Assembly: GCA_016415585.1 (NCBI GenBank)
Contig: CP066552.1
Location: forward strand, 868,001-932,000
Direction of reading: 5' to 3'
Length of the DNA stretch: 64,000 nt
From: Pectobacterium carotovorum
GTDB taxonomy: Bacteria; Pseudomonadota; Gammaproteobacteria; Enterobacterales; Enterobacteriaceae
Made by a program: the position numbers and the translations under genes. Under the pieces are notes generated by a model. The model saw nothing but the letters and a program-made list of their open reading frames with translations. It did not search any database and was not told the DNA's origin. Shown piece after piece: positions 23,495 to 35,316 of this stretch; positions within the stretch are counted from its first letter, which is position 1; the number at the start of each line of letters is the position of its first letter.

Positions 23495-23769
23495 TTTGAT
23501 TTCCCTGTTGTTGCATATAAATTTTGTGGCACATAAATATTGTGGTGCATCAATCCATACGGATGACTGGCAGCATAGAAAAGGGAGCGATGACTGACGA
23601 GCGGGGAAAATCAAAATAGGAAAGCGTTACGACGTATTTCTAGGGATTTGCAGAGCGTTGAAAAATTTTTGTGGACAGGTACGCAATTCTCACATTATCA
23701 GGACTGGCGACTGTGCGTGTGAGTACGTGTCATTACGATGGAATGGAGAGCGTGAGATTGAGCGTTAAG
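23495..23769. other. ppdD upstream region
   Basis: About 275 bases between ppdD and the nadC-end hairpin. It should hold the ppdD promoter; no clear sigma-70 box or regulator site was seen, and no coding potential is apparent. Confidence 0.4.
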
Positions 23770-23795
23770 AACGAGGTACGGGATGGCACCTCGTT
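23770..23795 (-). terminator. Hairpin after nadC
   Basis: Perfect 8-base inverted repeat AACGAGGT / ACCTCGTT with a 10-base loop, starting 19 bases past the nadC stop. The U-tract is poor on the nadC strand, so termination is likely but not certain. Confidence 0.45.
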
Positions 23796-23813
23796 GGTAA
23801 AAAATAGGAACGG

Positions 23814-24752
<939 letters not shown>

Positions 24753-24805
24753 TCAGGACATCCAGAATGAATAATTATTACAATTCAACCTGTTACTGCT
24801 ATTAA

Positions 24806-24838
24806 CTTTCCGGCGAGCGATCTCCGATCGCCGGAAAG
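24806..24838 (-). terminator. Hairpin after tsx
   Basis: Perfect 11-base stem CTTTCCGGCGA / TCGCCGGAAAG with an 11-base loop just past the tsx stop. Only a short TT follows on the tsx strand, so this is a strong hairpin with a weak U-tract. Confidence 0.6.
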
Positions 24839-24849
24839 GGGATGCGATT

Positions 24850-25710
24850 TTAGAAGTTGTAACCGACGACCAGGTAGTAGCCCCAGCCGGTAGATTTCAC
24901 TTCAAACGGGCCTTTGCCGAAATTGAGTTCTGCGCCATCAGCCCATTGGCCGCCATTGTGGAAATAACGAGCGACGAAAGAGTAGTGCCAGTGGTCGTAG
25001 CCCAGCGCCAGAATATGGCTGGAGGCAATGGAGTTGTTGGTGCGGCTTGCATTTGATTTATCACGCAGTTCTGAACCAAAATCGAAATTGGTGAAGCTGA
25101 TATACGAGACGTTGCCGCCCAGCATCGAGCCCAGTGGGTAAGAGTATTTCACTTTTACACGATAGCCGTCCCATTCGTTTTCGTTCGCCGCGCCGTAGTT
25201 CTGCCATTGGTATTTGGCATAGCCGTTTACTGAGAGAGACAGATCGGTACCGGTATCAATATCGGTGCCTAAGCCCATGTACCAGGTGCTCTGGCGTGAA
25301 CCGCTGTTGCGGCCCTGATCGTAAATAACGTTATTAGCGATGTACCACTCTTTAAACGGACCAAAGCTGAGGTCAGCCCCCGTCAGCTTATCAATAGAGA
25401 AGCGTGGTTCGATCTCGACAAACAGCGGAGAGCCTTTGTCCCAAATGCCACGGCTGTCAGGATCGCCACCAAAAAATTTAGGCGCATCGGCGTAGCCGTA
25501 GAAATCGAACCAGTCTTTACGCGCAAATGCTTCGTATTCCAGATAAGTCGTGCTGTTCAGTTGCGGCCCGAAACGGGTGTGGGCGCTGCCGACGACGTTA
25601 ATGCTCTGATGCCACCAGTCGGACAGATATTCGGCTTTATTGCTGTCGGCAAGAGCAGGCATTGAGCATGACAGGGCGAGTAAAGCGCCTGCAGCGAAAG
25701 TTTTTTTCAT
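24850..25710 (-). CDS. tsx: Tsx, nucleoside-specific outer-membrane channel
   Basis: Twelve-stranded outer-membrane beta barrel that takes up nucleosides and deoxynucleosides and serves as a phage/colicin receptor in E. coli. The start at 25710 ([21 protein letters not shown]) gives a clean signal peptide. [48 protein letters not shown] and the terminal ...YYLVVGYNF, with C-terminal Phe for BAM recognition, are characteristic. 286 residues against 294 in E. coli. It lies between ampD and nadC, which are neighbours in E. coli. A CRP site lies 166 bases upstream. Confidence 0.96.
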   Translation of the reverse strand: MKKTFAAGALLALSCSMPALADSNKAEYLSDWWHQSINVVGSAHTRFGPQLNSTTYLEYEAFARKDWFDFYGYADAPKFFGGDPDSRGIWDKGSPLFVEIEPRFSIDKLTGADLSFGPFKEWYIANNVIYDQGRNSGSRQSTWYMGLGTDIDTGTDLSLSVNGYAKYQWQNYGAANENEWDGYRVKVKYSYPLGSMLGGNVSYISFTNFDFGSELRDKSNASRTNNSIASSHILALGYDHWHYSFVARYFHNGGQWADGAELNFGKGPFEVKSTGWGYYLVVGYNF

Positions 25711-26017
25711 GTTAAGTACCATAGTGTTAGGCGTAATGTACGTCTTGTGTGAGATATCGAAATAAAAATTCTCAATATCTAAAAAAATCAGGAGATAATT
25801 TTGCTTTGTATTTTAAGTAAAAATAGATGCAATGCACGAAAACTATTAGCGTACATTGCAATATTACATGTGTAATGTGATTTTAATCACATAGTGGGGT
25901 TAGGGATTCCACCTTACTAAAAAAGATATCGGGATTGCTTTCAGGCAGGAAAACAGCGGGAATATCACAAAAAAAACGGTAAAATCTATTGATACCCAGT
26001 TGAATAGATAGCATGGC
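25711..26017. other. tsx-ampD divergent regulatory region
   Basis: AT-rich intergenic DNA upstream of both tsx and ampD. It holds a perfect CRP site (25876-25891) overlapping an ATTACA/TGTAAT inverted repeat (25863-25876), plus ATTGCA-like octamers near 25824 and 25855 that loosely resemble CytR half-sites. E. coli tsx is controlled by CRP, CytR and DeoR; CytR here is only a guess. Confidence 0.5.
25876..25891. promoter_or_regulatory. CRP binding site upstream of tsx
   Basis: TGTGATTTTAATCACA is a perfect TGTGA-N6-TCACA CRP palindrome, 166 bases before the tsx ATG and about 240 bases before ampD. It fits known catabolite control of tsx. Confidence 0.75.
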
Positions 26018-26133
26018 GTGAAACATGGTATCTTGGATACAAGGATTTTTGGCTACATGGCTTTTACGCCTGAAATTGATTTTTCGCCTGATTCAGCCGG
26101 CAAACGATACGATACGATGCGAGGTTATCGCCG

Positions 26134-26706
26134 ATGCTTTTGGAAAATGGCTGGTTATCCGACATTACACACACGCTTTCACCGCATTATGATGGTCGCC
26201 CAAATAATGAGGTGCCTTCCCTACTGGTGATCCACAATATTAGTCTGCCGCCCGGTGAATTTGGCGGCCCGTATATTGATCAACTATTTACGGCTACTTT
26301 GGATCCCTCGGCGCATCCCTATTTCGCCGACATTTCCCATTTACGCGTCGCGGCACACTGTGTGATTCGCCGTGATGGGCAAATCACACAGTATGTGTCT
26401 TTCGAGCAGCGCGCTTGGCATGCTGGCGTTTCGGTGTTTGAAGGCCGAGAACGCTGCAATGATTTCTCTATTGGCATTGAACTGGAAGGGACGGATGCGC
26501 TGCCTTTTACCGCGCAGCAGTATCACTCGCTGGTTGCGATTACACGTCTGTTAATGCGGGTCTATCCCATTACGCTATCGCGCATTACTGGACACAGCGA
26601 TATCGCTCCGGGCCGTAAAACCGACCCCGGCCCGGCATTTGACTGGGACGGCTATCATCGTCTGCTACAAGAAAACTGGACAGAGAACAAAGGGAGCCTG
26701 GATTAA
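26134..26706 (+). CDS. ampD: AmpD, 1,6-anhydro-MurNAc-L-Ala amidase
   Basis: Cytoplasmic zinc amidase of peptidoglycan recycling that cleaves 1,6-anhydro-MurNAc-peptides; its loss induces AmpC in species with AmpR. The zinc ligands His34, His154 and Asp164 and the catalytic Glu116 and Lys162 fall at the same numbers as in characterised AmpD. 190 residues (E. coli 183). The ATG at 26134 follows a weak site; earlier in-frame possibilities do not match the family N-terminus MLLENGWL. ampE begins at the overlapping TAATG. Confidence 0.97.
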   Translation: MLLENGWLSDITHTLSPHYDGRPNNEVPSLLVIHNISLPPGEFGGPYIDQLFTATLDPSAHPYFADISHLRVAAHCVIRRDGQITQYVSFEQRAWHAGVSVFEGRERCNDFSIGIELEGTDALPFTAQQYHSLVAITRLLMRVYPITLSRITGHSDIAPGRKTDPGPAFDWDGYHRLLQENWTENKGSLD

Positions 26707-27560
26707 TGACGCTGTTTACACTGTTGCTTACGCTGGCATGGGAACGCTTGTTCAAACAGGGCGAGCACTGGCAGATCGATCATCGGCTTGAGGTCGTGTT
26801 CCGGCACGTGCCGCCTTCGTCTTTACTTCAAACGCTGTTCCTGACGCTGTGCAGCATGGGTATCGTGGCAGGCCTGCTGTGGCTCATGAGCGGTATTTTG
26901 TTCGGCCTGATTTCTCTTTTGCTGTGGATTGTCATCAGCCTGATGTGCATTGGTGCGGGTGAAATTCGTCAGCACTATCGGTGCTATTTGCAGGCCGCAC
27001 AGCGCGGTGAGGCGGATGCCAGCCGGGAAATGGCGGCAGAGCTGGCGCTGATTCACGGCCTGCCCGTTGGCACAGGCGAAAGCGAGCAATTGAAAGAGCT
27101 GCAAAACGCGCTGCTGTGGATAAATTTCCGGTTTTATTTAGCGCCGCTGTTCTGGTTTATCGTTGCTGGACCCTACGGGCCGATTGCGTTGATGGGGTAC
27201 GCGTTTTTACGCGCCAGACAGACCTGGCTTGCCCGCCACCACACCCCGCTGGAGCGCGCGCAGTCTGGTGTCGATAGTTTGTTGCATTGGCTTGACTGGA
27301 TTCCTGCCCGCTTGGTCGGTGCTGCTTATGCACTGCTGGGGCACGGCGAGAAAGCGCTGCCTGCCTGGTTCGCCTCGCTGGGGGATTCTCGCAGTTCACA
27401 GTATTGGGTGTTAACTCAACTGGCCCAATTTTCTCTGGCGCGTGAATCCCACGTTGAGCCTGTAGAGACACCGAAAGCCGCGGTGACGCTAGCAAAAAAA
27501 GTGACGTTAGCACTGGTGGTGGTGGTCGCGTTCCTGACGATATACGGTGCGCTGGTTTGA
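26706..27560 (+). CDS. ampE: AmpE, inner-membrane protein of the ampDE operon
   Basis: Membrane protein of 284 residues, same length as E. coli AmpE, with hydrophobic segments near residues 40-80, 140-175 and at the C-terminus ([19 protein letters not shown]). The N-terminal [24 protein letters not shown] is strongly conserved. Function is undefined; it is co-transcribed with ampD through an overlapping stop/start and related to CobD/CbiB-type membrane proteins. Confidence 0.93.
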   Translation: MTLFTLLLTLAWERLFKQGEHWQIDHRLEVVFRHVPPSSLLQTLFLTLCSMGIVAGLLWLMSGILFGLISLLLWIVISLMCIGAGEIRQHYRCYLQAAQRGEADASREMAAELALIHGLPVGTGESEQLKELQNALLWINFRFYLAPLFWFIVAGPYGPIALMGYAFLRARQTWLARHHTPLERAQSGVDSLLHWLDWIPARLVGAAYALLGHGEKALPAWFASLGDSRSSQYWVLTQLAQFSLARESHVEPVETPKAAVTLAKKVTLALVVVVAFLTIYGALV

Positions 27561-27586
27561 TTTCCAATCGTTTACCAGATATGAAA

Positions 27587-27607
27587 ATGGCCGACAGAGT
27601 CGGCCAT
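27587..27607 (-). terminator. Terminator after aroP
   Basis: ATGGCCGAC-TCT-GTCGGCCAT stem on the reverse strand followed by TTTCAT, 28 bases past the aroP stop. It also lies after ampE and may work from both sides. Confidence 0.65.
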
Positions 27608-27634
27608 GGAAAAGGATGTGGTGAACGCTGAGGC

Positions 27635-28993
27635 TTACGCCGCCTGATTTTTCTTTTTGATGAAGTAGCCCACGCCCAGAATAACCAGCCAGACCGGAAT
27701 CAGCATGACGGAAATCTGAATGCCCGGCGTCAGGAACATGATGACCAGTATACCGGCCAGGAACAGAAGACAGATGTAGTTACCCAGCGGATAAAGCAGC
27801 GCTTTAAACTTGGTCACCGTACCTTCTTTGTCCTTTTGCGCACGGAACTTCAGGTGCGCCAGACTGATCATCGCCCAGTTAATCACAAGAGCAGATACGA
27901 CCAGCGCCATCAGCAGCTCGAAGGCTTTGCCGGGAATAAGGTAGTTGATCAGGACGCACAGCGCTGTCGCCAGCGCGGAGATGCCGATAGCAACAACGGG
28001 TACGCCACGAGCATCGACAGTTTTCAGTACTTTCGGTCCGTTACCCTGCTTCGCCAGACCGAATAGCATGCGGCTGTTGCAATACACGCAGCTGTTGTAA
28101 ACGGACAGTGCAGCGGTCAATACCACGATGTTCAGCACCGTTGCTACGACGTTGCTGTTCAGTTCATGGAAGATCATGACGAACGGGCTACCGCCTTCCA
28201 CAACCTTGCCCCACGGGTACAGTGACAGCAGGATAGCGAGTGAACCGATGTAGAAAATCAGGATGCGGTAGATAACCTGATTGGTCGCACGTGGAATGCT
28301 TTTCTCTGGGTCATCCGCTTCTGCTGCGGTAATCCCCACCAGTTCCAGCCCGCCAAATGAGAACATGATTACGGCCATTGCCATCACCAGACCGAGCACG
28401 CCATTCGGGAAGAACCCGCCCTGCGCCCACAGGTTGGTTACGGTCGCTTCCGGCCCGCCCGTACCGCTGAGCAGCAGCCAGCCGCCGAAGACGATCATGC
28501 CAATGATCGCGACGACTTTGATGATGGCAAACCAGAATTCCATCTCACCGTAGACTTTGACGTTCGCCAGATTGATGGCGTTAATCAGCAGGAAGAAGAC
28601 GGCGGCGGATACCCAGGTCGGAATGTCTGGCCACCAGTATTGGACGTAAATCCCCACGGCGCTGAGCTCGGCCATGGCGACCAGAACATACAGCACCCAG
28701 TAGTTCCATCCTGATGCAAAGCCTGCGAAATCGCCCCAGTATTTATAAGCAAAGTGGCTGAACGATCCAGCTACCGGCTCTTCAACCACCATCTCGCCCA
28801 GTTGGCGCATAATGAGAAACGCGATCAGCCCGCCAATCGCATAGCCTAACAGGACCGATGGCCCGGCCATTTTGATTGTCTGCGCAATACCAAGAAAGAG
28901 GCCAGTACCTACCGCGCCACCCAAGGCAATCAACTGGATATGACGGTTTTTCAAACCACGCTTTAGCGTGCCGTCCGTTTGTTGATTATCCAT
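27635..28993 (-). CDS. aroP: AroP, aromatic amino acid permease
   Basis: Proton-driven inner-membrane permease for phenylalanine, tyrosine and tryptophan, APC superfamily with 12 transmembrane segments. The start at 28993 (MDNQQTDGTLKRGLKNRHIQLIALGG) follows an AGAGGG site; a start 17 codons upstream lacks homology. GTGLFLG, FSHFAYKYWG and FGGLELVGITAAEADDPEKSIP are close to E. coli AroP. 452 residues against 457. It is divergent from pdhR, as in E. coli. Confidence 0.94.
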   Translation of the reverse strand: MDNQQTDGTLKRGLKNRHIQLIALGGAVGTGLFLGIAQTIKMAGPSVLLGYAIGGLIAFLIMRQLGEMVVEEPVAGSFSHFAYKYWGDFAGFASGWNYWVLYVLVAMAELSAVGIYVQYWWPDIPTWVSAAVFFLLINAINLANVKVYGEMEFWFAIIKVVAIIGMIVFGGWLLLSGTGGPEATVTNLWAQGGFFPNGVLGLVMAMAVIMFSFGGLELVGITAAEADDPEKSIPRATNQVIYRILIFYIGSLAILLSLYPWGKVVEGGSPFVMIFHELNSNVVATVLNIVVLTAALSVYNSCVYCNSRMLFGLAKQGNGPKVLKTVDARGVPVVAIGISALATALCVLINYLIPGKAFELLMALVVSALVINWAMISLAHLKFRAQKDKEGTVTKFKALLYPLGNYICLLFLAGILVIMFLTPGIQISVMLIPVWLVILGVGYFIKKKNQAA

Positions 28994-29626
28994 CAAATTT
29001 AACCCTCTGCCAGTACAAGTAAAAAACACGGTGTGAACGAACACGCGTATTAGTGACTATACGTTTGTGTAATTTTATTTTTACGGGCTGATGTTTCTTA
29101 AAATAAGAAAACCGCTACCGTTTGGCAGAGAATAGTGGTAAGTACGCAAAATTGCACTGATTTCTTATAGTCTGATAATTAAAAACTATCGCCACATCAA
29201 AAATTTTACCTCTCCCTGATTAAGAACCTGATGACGAGAAAATCGAGAGATGATTTTTTAGGGTAGAAGGGGGTTTCTACCCCTTTGGGTTTACTTCCTT
29301 TTATTATCTCTTTATCCCTGCTGTAAAATGGTGTTTACCCCGATAGGGATCTGCGGGTAATTACACTTTCCTTATGAGAATAAAAAACCTTATTTTTTGC
29401 ATTTAAATTCACTATTTTCGTATTTAAACGGTTCAGCAACGCCTGCTTTACGTTTCAAAAAAGTTAAAATATAGACAGAGGGGATTAATGGTAATACCAC
29501 AGGCAGGCTATCACTTTGCCGCATGTTTCTCGTGCATTTGTTAAAATCTGGTGGGATTGGTGATTTAGCTCAAGGTCCTTATGGACAGAAGGTGAATACT
29601 TTGTTACTTTAGCGTCACGTTTTTGA
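28994..29626. other. aroP-pdhR intergenic region
   Basis: More than 600 bases of AT-rich non-coding DNA that should carry the aroP and pdh promoters. One clear hairpin, GGGTAGAA-6-TTCTACCC, lies at 29261-29282; it has no T-tract on either exit, so its role is unclear. No open frame with coding character was seen. Confidence 0.5.
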
Positions 29627-29643
29627 AATTGGTATTACCAATT
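29627..29643. promoter_or_regulatory. PdhR operator
   Basis: AATTGGTATTACCAATT is a perfect 17-base palindrome equal to the E. coli PdhR consensus (AATTGGT-N3-ACCAATT), 33 bases before the pdhR ATG. It supports autoregulation of pdhR-aceEF-lpdA, relieved by pyruvate. Confidence 0.9.
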
Positions 29644-29675
29644 GACTCCGCGCCATTCGCAGAGAAGAATTCACT

Positions 29676-30440
29676 ATGGCATACAGCAAGATCCGTCAGC
29701 CCAAACTGTCAGATGTGATTGAACAGCAGCTGGAGTTTCTGATTCTTGAGGGAACCTTGCGCCCCGGCGAGAAGCTCCCACCAGAGCGCGAACTAGCAAA
29801 ACAGTTCGATGTTTCCCGCCCTTCTCTGAGAGAAGCCATTCAACGCCTGGAAGCTAAAGGTCTCCTTTTGCGCCGTCAGGGTGGTGGTACCTTCGTTCAA
29901 GCCAATCTATGGCAAAGCGTCAGCGATCCGCTGGCAGAATTACTGAGCACACATCCCGAATCACAGTTCGATCTTCTGGAAACGCGTCATGCGCTGGAAG
30001 GCATTGCTGCCTACTATGCTGCGTTGCGTGGCACCGAGTCGGATCTGCAACGTATCCGGGATTGTCATGCCGTGATTGAGAAGGCGAGGGAAGCGGGCGA
30101 TCTGGACGCCGAGTCAGAAGCCGTTATGCAGTATCAGGTTGCTGTAACAGAAGCCACGCATAATGTGGTGTTGCTGCATTTGGTGCGCTGTATGGGGCCG
30201 ATGCTCGAACAGAACGTGAGGAAAAATTTTGAATTGCTTTATTTGAGCCGTGAAGTGTTGGCTCAGGTTAGCATTCATCGCGCCAGCATTTTTGAGGCGA
30301 TTGTTGCCCGTGAGCCGGAAAAGGCGCGCGAAGCATCACACCGTCATCTGGCGTTTATTGAGGAAGTATTGCTGGATCTTAACCGGGAACATAGTCGGCG
30401 CGAGAGATCGCTGCGTCGGCTCCAGCAACGCAGGGATTGA
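29676..30440 (+). CDS. pdhR: PdhR, pyruvate-responsive GntR-family repressor
   Basis: FadR-subfamily transcription regulator that represses the pyruvate dehydrogenase operon when pyruvate is low. N-terminal winged helix ([37 protein letters not shown]) and a C-terminal all-helical FCD ligand domain (residues about 95-225). 254 residues, equal to E. coli, with a highly similar N-terminus [19 protein letters not shown] perfect operator precedes it. The 141-base gap to aceE contains a long hairpin. Confidence 0.97.
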   Translation: MAYSKIRQPKLSDVIEQQLEFLILEGTLRPGEKLPPERELAKQFDVSRPSLREAIQRLEAKGLLLRRQGGGTFVQANLWQSVSDPLAELLSTHPESQFDLLETRHALEGIAAYYAALRGTESDLQRIRDCHAVIEKAREAGDLDAESEAVMQYQVAVTEATHNVVLLHLVRCMGPMLEQNVRKNFELLYLSREVLAQVSIHRASIFEAIVAREPEKAREASHRHLAFIEEVLLDLNREHSRRERSLRRLQQRRD

Positions 30441-30480
30441 GCATCCGTACTTTGGGGCTCTGAATGCGGTAATGACGACG

Positions 30481-30548
30481 ATGAGCCTGTCTTCATGCGT
30501 TTTGCTTAGGACGAAACCTAAGTCAGAATGCAGGAAGACAGGCTCCAT
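30481..30548 (+). promoter_or_regulatory. Long hairpin in the pdhR-aceE spacer
   Basis: The arms GAGCCTGTCTTC (30483-30494) and GAAGACAGGCTC (30534-30545) are perfect inverted copies. Inside them CTTAGG and CCTAAG pair around an ACGAAA loop, and the sequence between pairs with G-U pairs, one mismatch and one bulge. The result is a nearly continuous stem of about 28 pairs. No T-tract follows. It ends 34 bases before the aceE ATG and so would lie in the pdhR-aceE transcript leader. Confidence 0.8.
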
Positions 30549-30581
30549 AAACTAACTGATTAGAGAAGATAAGGAATAACC

Positions 30582-33245
30582 ATGTCAGATCGTTTAAATA
30601 ATGACGTGGATCCGATCGAAACCCGCGACTGGCTGCAGGCGATCGAATCGGTCATCCGTGAAGAGGGTGTTGAACGCGCCCAGTTCCTGATTGATCAGGT
30701 TCTGAGTGAAGCACGTAAAGGCGGTGTCAGCGTTGCTGCTGGTACAGCTGCACGTCAATACATCAATACCATCGCAGTGGAAGACGAGCCGGAATACCCT
30801 GGTAATCTGGATCTGGAACGTCGTATTCGCTCAGCAATCCGCTGGAACGCGATCATGACAGTGCTGCGTGCTTCTAAAAAAGATCTGGATCTGGGCGGCC
30901 ACATGGCTTCTTTCCAGTCTTCCGCCACTTTCTATGAAGTGTGCTTTAACCACTTCTTCCGTGCTCGCACTGCGCAGGACGGCGGCGACCTGGTCTACTT
31001 CCAGGGCCACATCTCTCCGGGCGTTTACGCTCGTGCCTTCCTTGAAGGCCGTCTGACTGAAGATCAGATGAACAACTTCCGTCAGGAAGTTCACGGTAAC
31101 GGTCTGTCTTCTTATCCGCACCCTAAACTGATGCCGGACTTCTGGCAGTTCCCGACCGTCTCTATGGGTCTGGGCCCGATCGGTGCTATCTACCAGGCTA
31201 AATTCCTGAAGTATCTGGAAAACCGTGGTCTGAAAGATACCTCTAAACAAACCGTTTATGCCTTCCTGGGCGATGGTGAAATGGACGAACCAGAATCCAA
31301 AGGTGCGATCACTATCGCGACCCGTGAAAAACTGGACAACCTGGTGTTCGTCATCAACTGTAACCTGCAACGTCTGGATGGTCCGGTTACAGGTAACGGC
31401 AAGATCATCAACGAGCTGGAAGGTATCTTCAGCGGCGCTGGCTGGGATGTGATCAAAGTCATGTGGGGCGACCGTTGGGACGAACTGCTGCGTAAAGACA
31501 CCAGCGGTAAACTGATCCAACTGATGGAAGAAACCGTCGACGGTGACTACCAGACCTTCAAATCCAAAAACGGTGCCTATGTGCGTGAGCACTTCTTCGG
31601 TAAATACCCGGAGACGGCAGAACTGGTTAAAGACTGGACCGACGATCAAATTTGGTCACTGAACCGTGGTGGTCACGATCCGAAGAAAGTCTACGCTGCA
31701 CTGAAAAAAGCGCAGGACACCAAAGGCAAACCAACCGTTATTCTGGCGCATACCATTAAAGGTTATGGTATGGGCGACGCGGCTGAAGGTAAGAACATCG
31801 CTCACCAGGTTAAGAAAGTTAACATGGATGGCGTGCGTTACTTCCGCGACCGCTTCAACGTGCCTGTGTCTGATGCTGATATCGAAAAACTGCCGTACAT
31901 CACTTTCGATAAAGAGTCTGAAGAGTACAAATACCTGCACGAGCGTCGTCAGGCACTGGGTGGCTATCTGCCGTCTCGTCAGCCTAACTTCAGCGAAAAA
32001 CTGGAACTGCCAACGCTGGAAGATTTCAGCACTCTGCTGGAAGAGCAGAACAAAGAAATCTCGACCACTATCGCGTTTGTACGTGCCCTGAACGTGATGC
32101 TGAAGAACCAATCTATCAAAGATCGTCTGGTTCCGATCATCGCTGACGAAGCGCGCACCTTCGGTATGGAAGGCCTGTTCCGCCAGATCGGTATCTATAG
32201 CCCGAAAGGCCAGCAGTACACTCCGCAGGACCGTGAGCAGGTTGCTTACTACAAAGAAGACCAGAAAGGTCAGATTCTGCAGGAAGGTATCAACGAGCTG
32301 GGCGCAGGTTCTTCCTGGCTGGCGGCGGCAACGTCTTACAGCACCAACAACCTGCCGATGATCCCGTTCTACATCTACTACTCCATGTTCGGTTTCCAAC
32401 GTATCGGCGACCTGTGCTGGGCAGCGGGTGACCAACAGGCTCGTGGCTTCCTGATCGGTGGTACTTCAGGTCGTACGACGCTGAACGGCGAAGGTCTGCA
32501 GCACGAAGATGGTCACAGCCACATTCAGTCTCTGACTATCCCGAACTGTATTTCCTACGATCCGGCATTTGCCTACGAAGTTGCTGTCATCATGCATGAC
32601 GGTCTGCACCGCATGTACGGCGAAGCGCAGGAAAACATTTACTACTACATCACCACGCTGAACGAAAACTACCACATGCCTGCGATGCCGCAGGGTGCGG
32701 AAGAAGGTATCCGTAAGGGTATCTACAAGCTGGAAACGGTTGAAGGTAGCAAAGGTAAAGTGCAGCTGCTGGGTTCAGGTTCTATCCTGCGTCACGTACG
32801 TGAAGCGGCTCAGATTCTGGCGACAGACTACGGCATCGGTTCTGACGTATTCAGCGTGACTTCCTTCACTGAACTGGCACGCGAAGGCCAGGATTGTGAA
32901 CGTTGGAACATGCTGCATCCGACCGAAACGCCACGCGTACCTTACGTAGCTCAGGTTCTGAGCGATGCGCCAGCGGTTGCATCTACTGACTACATGAAGC
33001 TGTTTGCTGAGCAAATCCGTAGCTTCGTCCCGGCTAGCGATTATCGCGTACTGGGTACTGACGGTTTCGGTCGTTCTGACAGCCGTGAGAACCTGCGTCA
33101 CCACTTCGAAGTGGATGCGTCTTACGTCGTGGTTGCGGCTCTGGGTGAACTGGCTAAACGCGGTGAAATCGATAAGAAAGTGGTTGCAGATGCCATCACT
33201 AAATTCAACATCGATGCAGATAAAGTTAACCCGCGTCTGGCATAA
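30582..33245 (+). CDS. aceE: AceE, pyruvate dehydrogenase E1 component
   Basis: Homodimeric thiamine diphosphate-dependent E1 that decarboxylates pyruvate and acetylates the lipoyl groups of AceF. 887 residues, same as E. coli. The ThDP motif [14 protein letters not shown]...[16 protein letters not shown] near residues 230-265 and the HEDGHSHIQ segment are intact. The ATG follows TAAGGA. It is separated from pdhR by the hairpin region and from aceF by 14 bases. Confidence 0.99.
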   Translation: MSDRLNNDVDPIETRDWLQAIESVIREEGVERAQFLIDQVLSEARKGGVSVAAGTAARQYINTIAVEDEPEYPGNLDLERRIRSAIRWNAIMTVLRASKKDLDLGGHMASFQSSATFYEVCFNHFFRARTAQDGGDLVYFQGHISPGVYARAFLEGRLTEDQMNNFRQEVHGNGLSSYPHPKLMPDFWQFPTVSMGLGPIGAIYQAKFLKYLENRGLKDTSKQTVYAFLGDGEMDEPESKGAITIATREKLDNLVFVINCNLQRLDGPVTGNGKIINELEGIFSGAGWDVIKVMWGDRWDELLRKDTSGKLIQLMEETVDGDYQTFKSKNGAYVREHFFGKYPETAELVKDWTDDQIWSLNRGGHDPKKVYAALKKAQDTKGKPTVILAHTIKGYGMGDAAEGKNIAHQVKKVNMDGVRYFRDRFNVPVSDADIEKLPYITFDKESEEYKYLHERRQALGGYLPSRQPNFSEKLELPTLEDFSTLLEEQNKEISTTIAFVRALNVMLKNQSIKDRLVPIIADEARTFGMEGLFRQIGIYSPKGQQYTPQDREQVAYYKEDQKGQILQEGINELGAGSSWLAAATSYSTNNLPMIPFYIYYSMFGFQRIGDLCWAAGDQQARGFLIGGTSGRTTLNGEGLQHEDGHSHIQSLTIPNCISYDPAFAYEVAVIMHDGLHRMYGEAQENIYYYITTLNENYHMPAMPQGAEEGIRKGIYKLETVEGSKGKVQLLGSGSILRHVREAAQILATDYGIGSDVFSVTSFTELAREGQDCERWNMLHPTETPRVPYVAQVLSDAPAVASTDYMKLFAEQIRSFVPASDYRVLGTDGFGRSDSRENLRHHFEVDASYVVVAALGELAKRGEIDKKVVADAITKFNIDADKVNPRLA

Positions 33246-33259
33246 GAGGTAAAGATTAC

Positions 33260-35146
33260 ATGGCTATCGAAATCAACGTACCGGACATCGGTGCAGATGA
33301 AGTTGAAGTCACCGAAGTGCTGGTGAAGGTTGGCGACAAAGTTGAAGCTGAACAGTCGCTGATCACGGTTGAAGGTGATAAGGCTTCTATGGAAGTCCCT
33401 TCTCCGCAGGCTGGTGTCGTGAAAGAGATTAAAGTCTCTGTCGGTGACAAAGTTGAAACTGGCAAACTGATCATGATTTTCGATTCCGCCGACGGTGCAG
33501 CTGACGCTGCACCTGCCAAGGCAGAAGAGAAGAAAGAAGCGGCTCCGGCTGCTGCCCCAGCGGCATCGGCAGCGAAAGACGTCAACGTACCGGATATCGG
33601 CGGTGATGAAGTCGAAGTGACCGAAGTGCTGGTTAAAGTGGGCGACACCGTTGCTGCTGAACAATCTCTGATCACTGTAGAAGGCGACAAAGCGTCTATG
33701 GAAGTCCCGGCACCTTTCGCAGGTACGGTTAAAGAGATCAAAATCAGTACTGGCGATAAAGTTTCTACCGGTTCTCTGATCATGGTATTCGAAGTGGCGG
33801 GTGCTGCACCTGCTGCCGCTCCGGCACAAGCCGCTGCTCCTGCAGCAGCTGCGCCAGCGGCCTCTGCGGCGAAAGAAGTCAACGTACCGGATATCGGCGG
33901 TGATGAAGTTGAAGTGACTGAAGTGATGGTTAAAGTTGGCGATAAAATCGCGGCTGAGCAATCACTGATCACCGTTGAAGGCGATAAGGCTTCAATGGAA
34001 GTCCCTGCGCCGTTCGCGGGTACGGTTAAAGAAATCAAAATCAGCACTGGTGATAAAGTTAAAACCGGTTCACTGATCATGGTCTTCGAAGTGGAAGGCG
34101 CTGCACCTGCGGCGGCTCCGGCTGCCAAGCAAGAAGCGGCGGCTGCACCAGCTCCAGCGGCAAAACCTGCTGCTGCACCGGCCGCGAAAGCGGAAGGCAA
34201 GAGCGACTTCGCTGAGAACGATGCTTACGTTCACGCCACGCCGGTTATCCGTCGTCTGGCACGTGAATTCGGCGTGAATCTGGCGAAAGTGAAGGGTTCT
34301 GGTCGTAAAGGCCGTATCCTGCGCGAAGACGTTCAGACTTACGTGAAAGATGCTGTGAAACGCGCTGAGTCTGCACCTGCTGCTGCTACCGGTGGTTCTC
34401 TGCCGGGGCTGCTGCCGTGGCCGAAAGTCGATTTCAGCAAGTTTGGTGAAGTTGAAGAAGTGGAATTGGGTCGCATCCAGAAAATCTCTGGTGCCAACCT
34501 GAGCCGTAACTGGGTGGTGATCCCGCACGTTACGCACTTTGATAAAACGGATATCACCGATCTGGAAGCGTTCCGTAAACAGCAGAATGCCGAAGCAGAG
34601 AAGCGCAGACTGGATGTGAAATTCACCCCAGTTGTCTTCATCATGAAAGCCGTTGCCGCTGCGCTTGAGCAGATGCCACGCTTCAACAGTTCACTGTCTG
34701 AAGATGCACAACGTCTGACGCTGAAGAAATACATCAACATCGGTGTCGCGGTTGATACGCCGAATGGTCTGGTGGTTCCAGTGTTCAAAGACGTGAACAA
34801 GAAGAGCATCACTGAGCTGTCTCGCGAACTGATGGCGATCTCCAAGAAAGCCCGTGACGGTAAGCTGACCGCTGGCGAAATGCAGGGCGGATGCTTCACG
34901 ATCTCCAGCCTGGGCGGCATCGGGACTACGCACTTTGCGCCGATCGTCAACGCGCCGGAAGTGGCTATTCTTGGTGTGTCTAAGTCCGCGATGGAACCGG
35001 TCTGGAATGGTAAAGAGTTCACTCCGCGTCTGATGATGCCGATGTCTCTGTCCTTCGACCACCGGGTCATTGACGGTGCTGATGGTGCTCGCTTCATTAC
35101 CATCATTAACAACACGTTGTCTGACATCCGCCGTCTGGTGATGTAA
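33260..35146 (+). CDS. aceF: AceF, dihydrolipoamide acetyltransferase (E2), three lipoyl domains
   Basis: Core of the pyruvate dehydrogenase complex. Three tandem lipoyl domains each carry the lipoylation motif [10 protein letters not shown] (Lys41, and one near 145 and 246), joined by Ala/Pro-rich flexible linkers. A peripheral-subunit-binding domain ([26 protein letters not shown], shown as [18 protein letters not shown]) near residues 325-360 and a C-terminal catalytic domain ending with [17 protein letters not shown] follow. 628 residues (E. coli 630). The lipoyl-domain repeats make three near-identical DNA blocks (around 33270, 33580 and 33880). A strong terminator follows. Confidence 0.98.
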   Translation: MAIEINVPDIGADEVEVTEVLVKVGDKVEAEQSLITVEGDKASMEVPSPQAGVVKEIKVSVGDKVETGKLIMIFDSADGAADAAPAKAEEKKEAAPAAAPAASAAKDVNVPDIGGDEVEVTEVLVKVGDTVAAEQSLITVEGDKASMEVPAPFAGTVKEIKISTGDKVSTGSLIMVFEVAGAAPAAAPAQAAAPAAAAPAASAAKEVNVPDIGGDEVEVTEVMVKVGDKIAAEQSLITVEGDKASMEVPAPFAGTVKEIKISTGDKVKTGSLIMVFEVEGAAPAAAPAAKQEAAAAPAPAAKPAAAPAAKAEGKSDFAENDAYVHATPVIRRLAREFGVNLAKVKGSGRKGRILREDVQTYVKDAVKRAESAPAAATGGSLPGLLPWPKVDFSKFGEVEEVELGRIQKISGANLSRNWVVIPHVTHFDKTDITDLEAFRKQQNAEAEKRRLDVKFTPVVFIMKAVAAALEQMPRFNSSLSEDAQRLTLKKYINIGVAVDTPNGLVVPVFKDVNKKSITELSRELMAISKKARDGKLTAGEMQGGCFTISSLGGIGTTHFAPIVNAPEVAILGVSKSAMEPVWNGKEFTPRLMMPMSLSFDHRVIDGADGARFITIINNTLSDIRRLVM

Positions 35147-35150
35147 TCGA

Positions 35151-35177
35151 AAAGCCGGCCTGACGGCCGGCTTTTTT
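35151..35177 (+). terminator. Rho-independent terminator after aceF
   Basis: GCCGGCC-TGAC-GGCCGGC stem followed by TTTTTT, 7 bases after the aceF stop. lpdA downstream is therefore likely to be partly served by its own promoter. Confidence 0.92.
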
Positions 35178-35316
35178 CTGATAAGCTGTTATTTGTTACA
35201 GCTGTCAGTGATCAAGGACAAATCGTTAGTCGCTTGTTGTTTCAAAATTGTTAACGATTTTGTAAACTACAGCGGCAAAGACACGTCCCGGTGGAAGAGG
35301 GCGTTATTAAAAATGC

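Noticed and set aside
26018..26230. Small forward open frame before and overlapping ampD
   Set aside because: It overlaps the true AmpD frame, has no ribosome binding site and no recognisable protein features.
29261..29282. Hairpin in the aroP-pdhR gap considered as a terminator
   Set aside because: No T-run follows on either strand, and it is far from both gene ends.
33270..34090. Three near-identical DNA blocks that might be taken for a repeat element
   Set aside because: They encode the three lipoyl domains of AceF and are explained by protein structure.
33260..34200. Long reverse-strand Ala/Ser-rich open frames opposite aceF
   Set aside because: These are shadows of the repeated, GC-biased lipoyl-domain codons of aceF; no start signals or homology.
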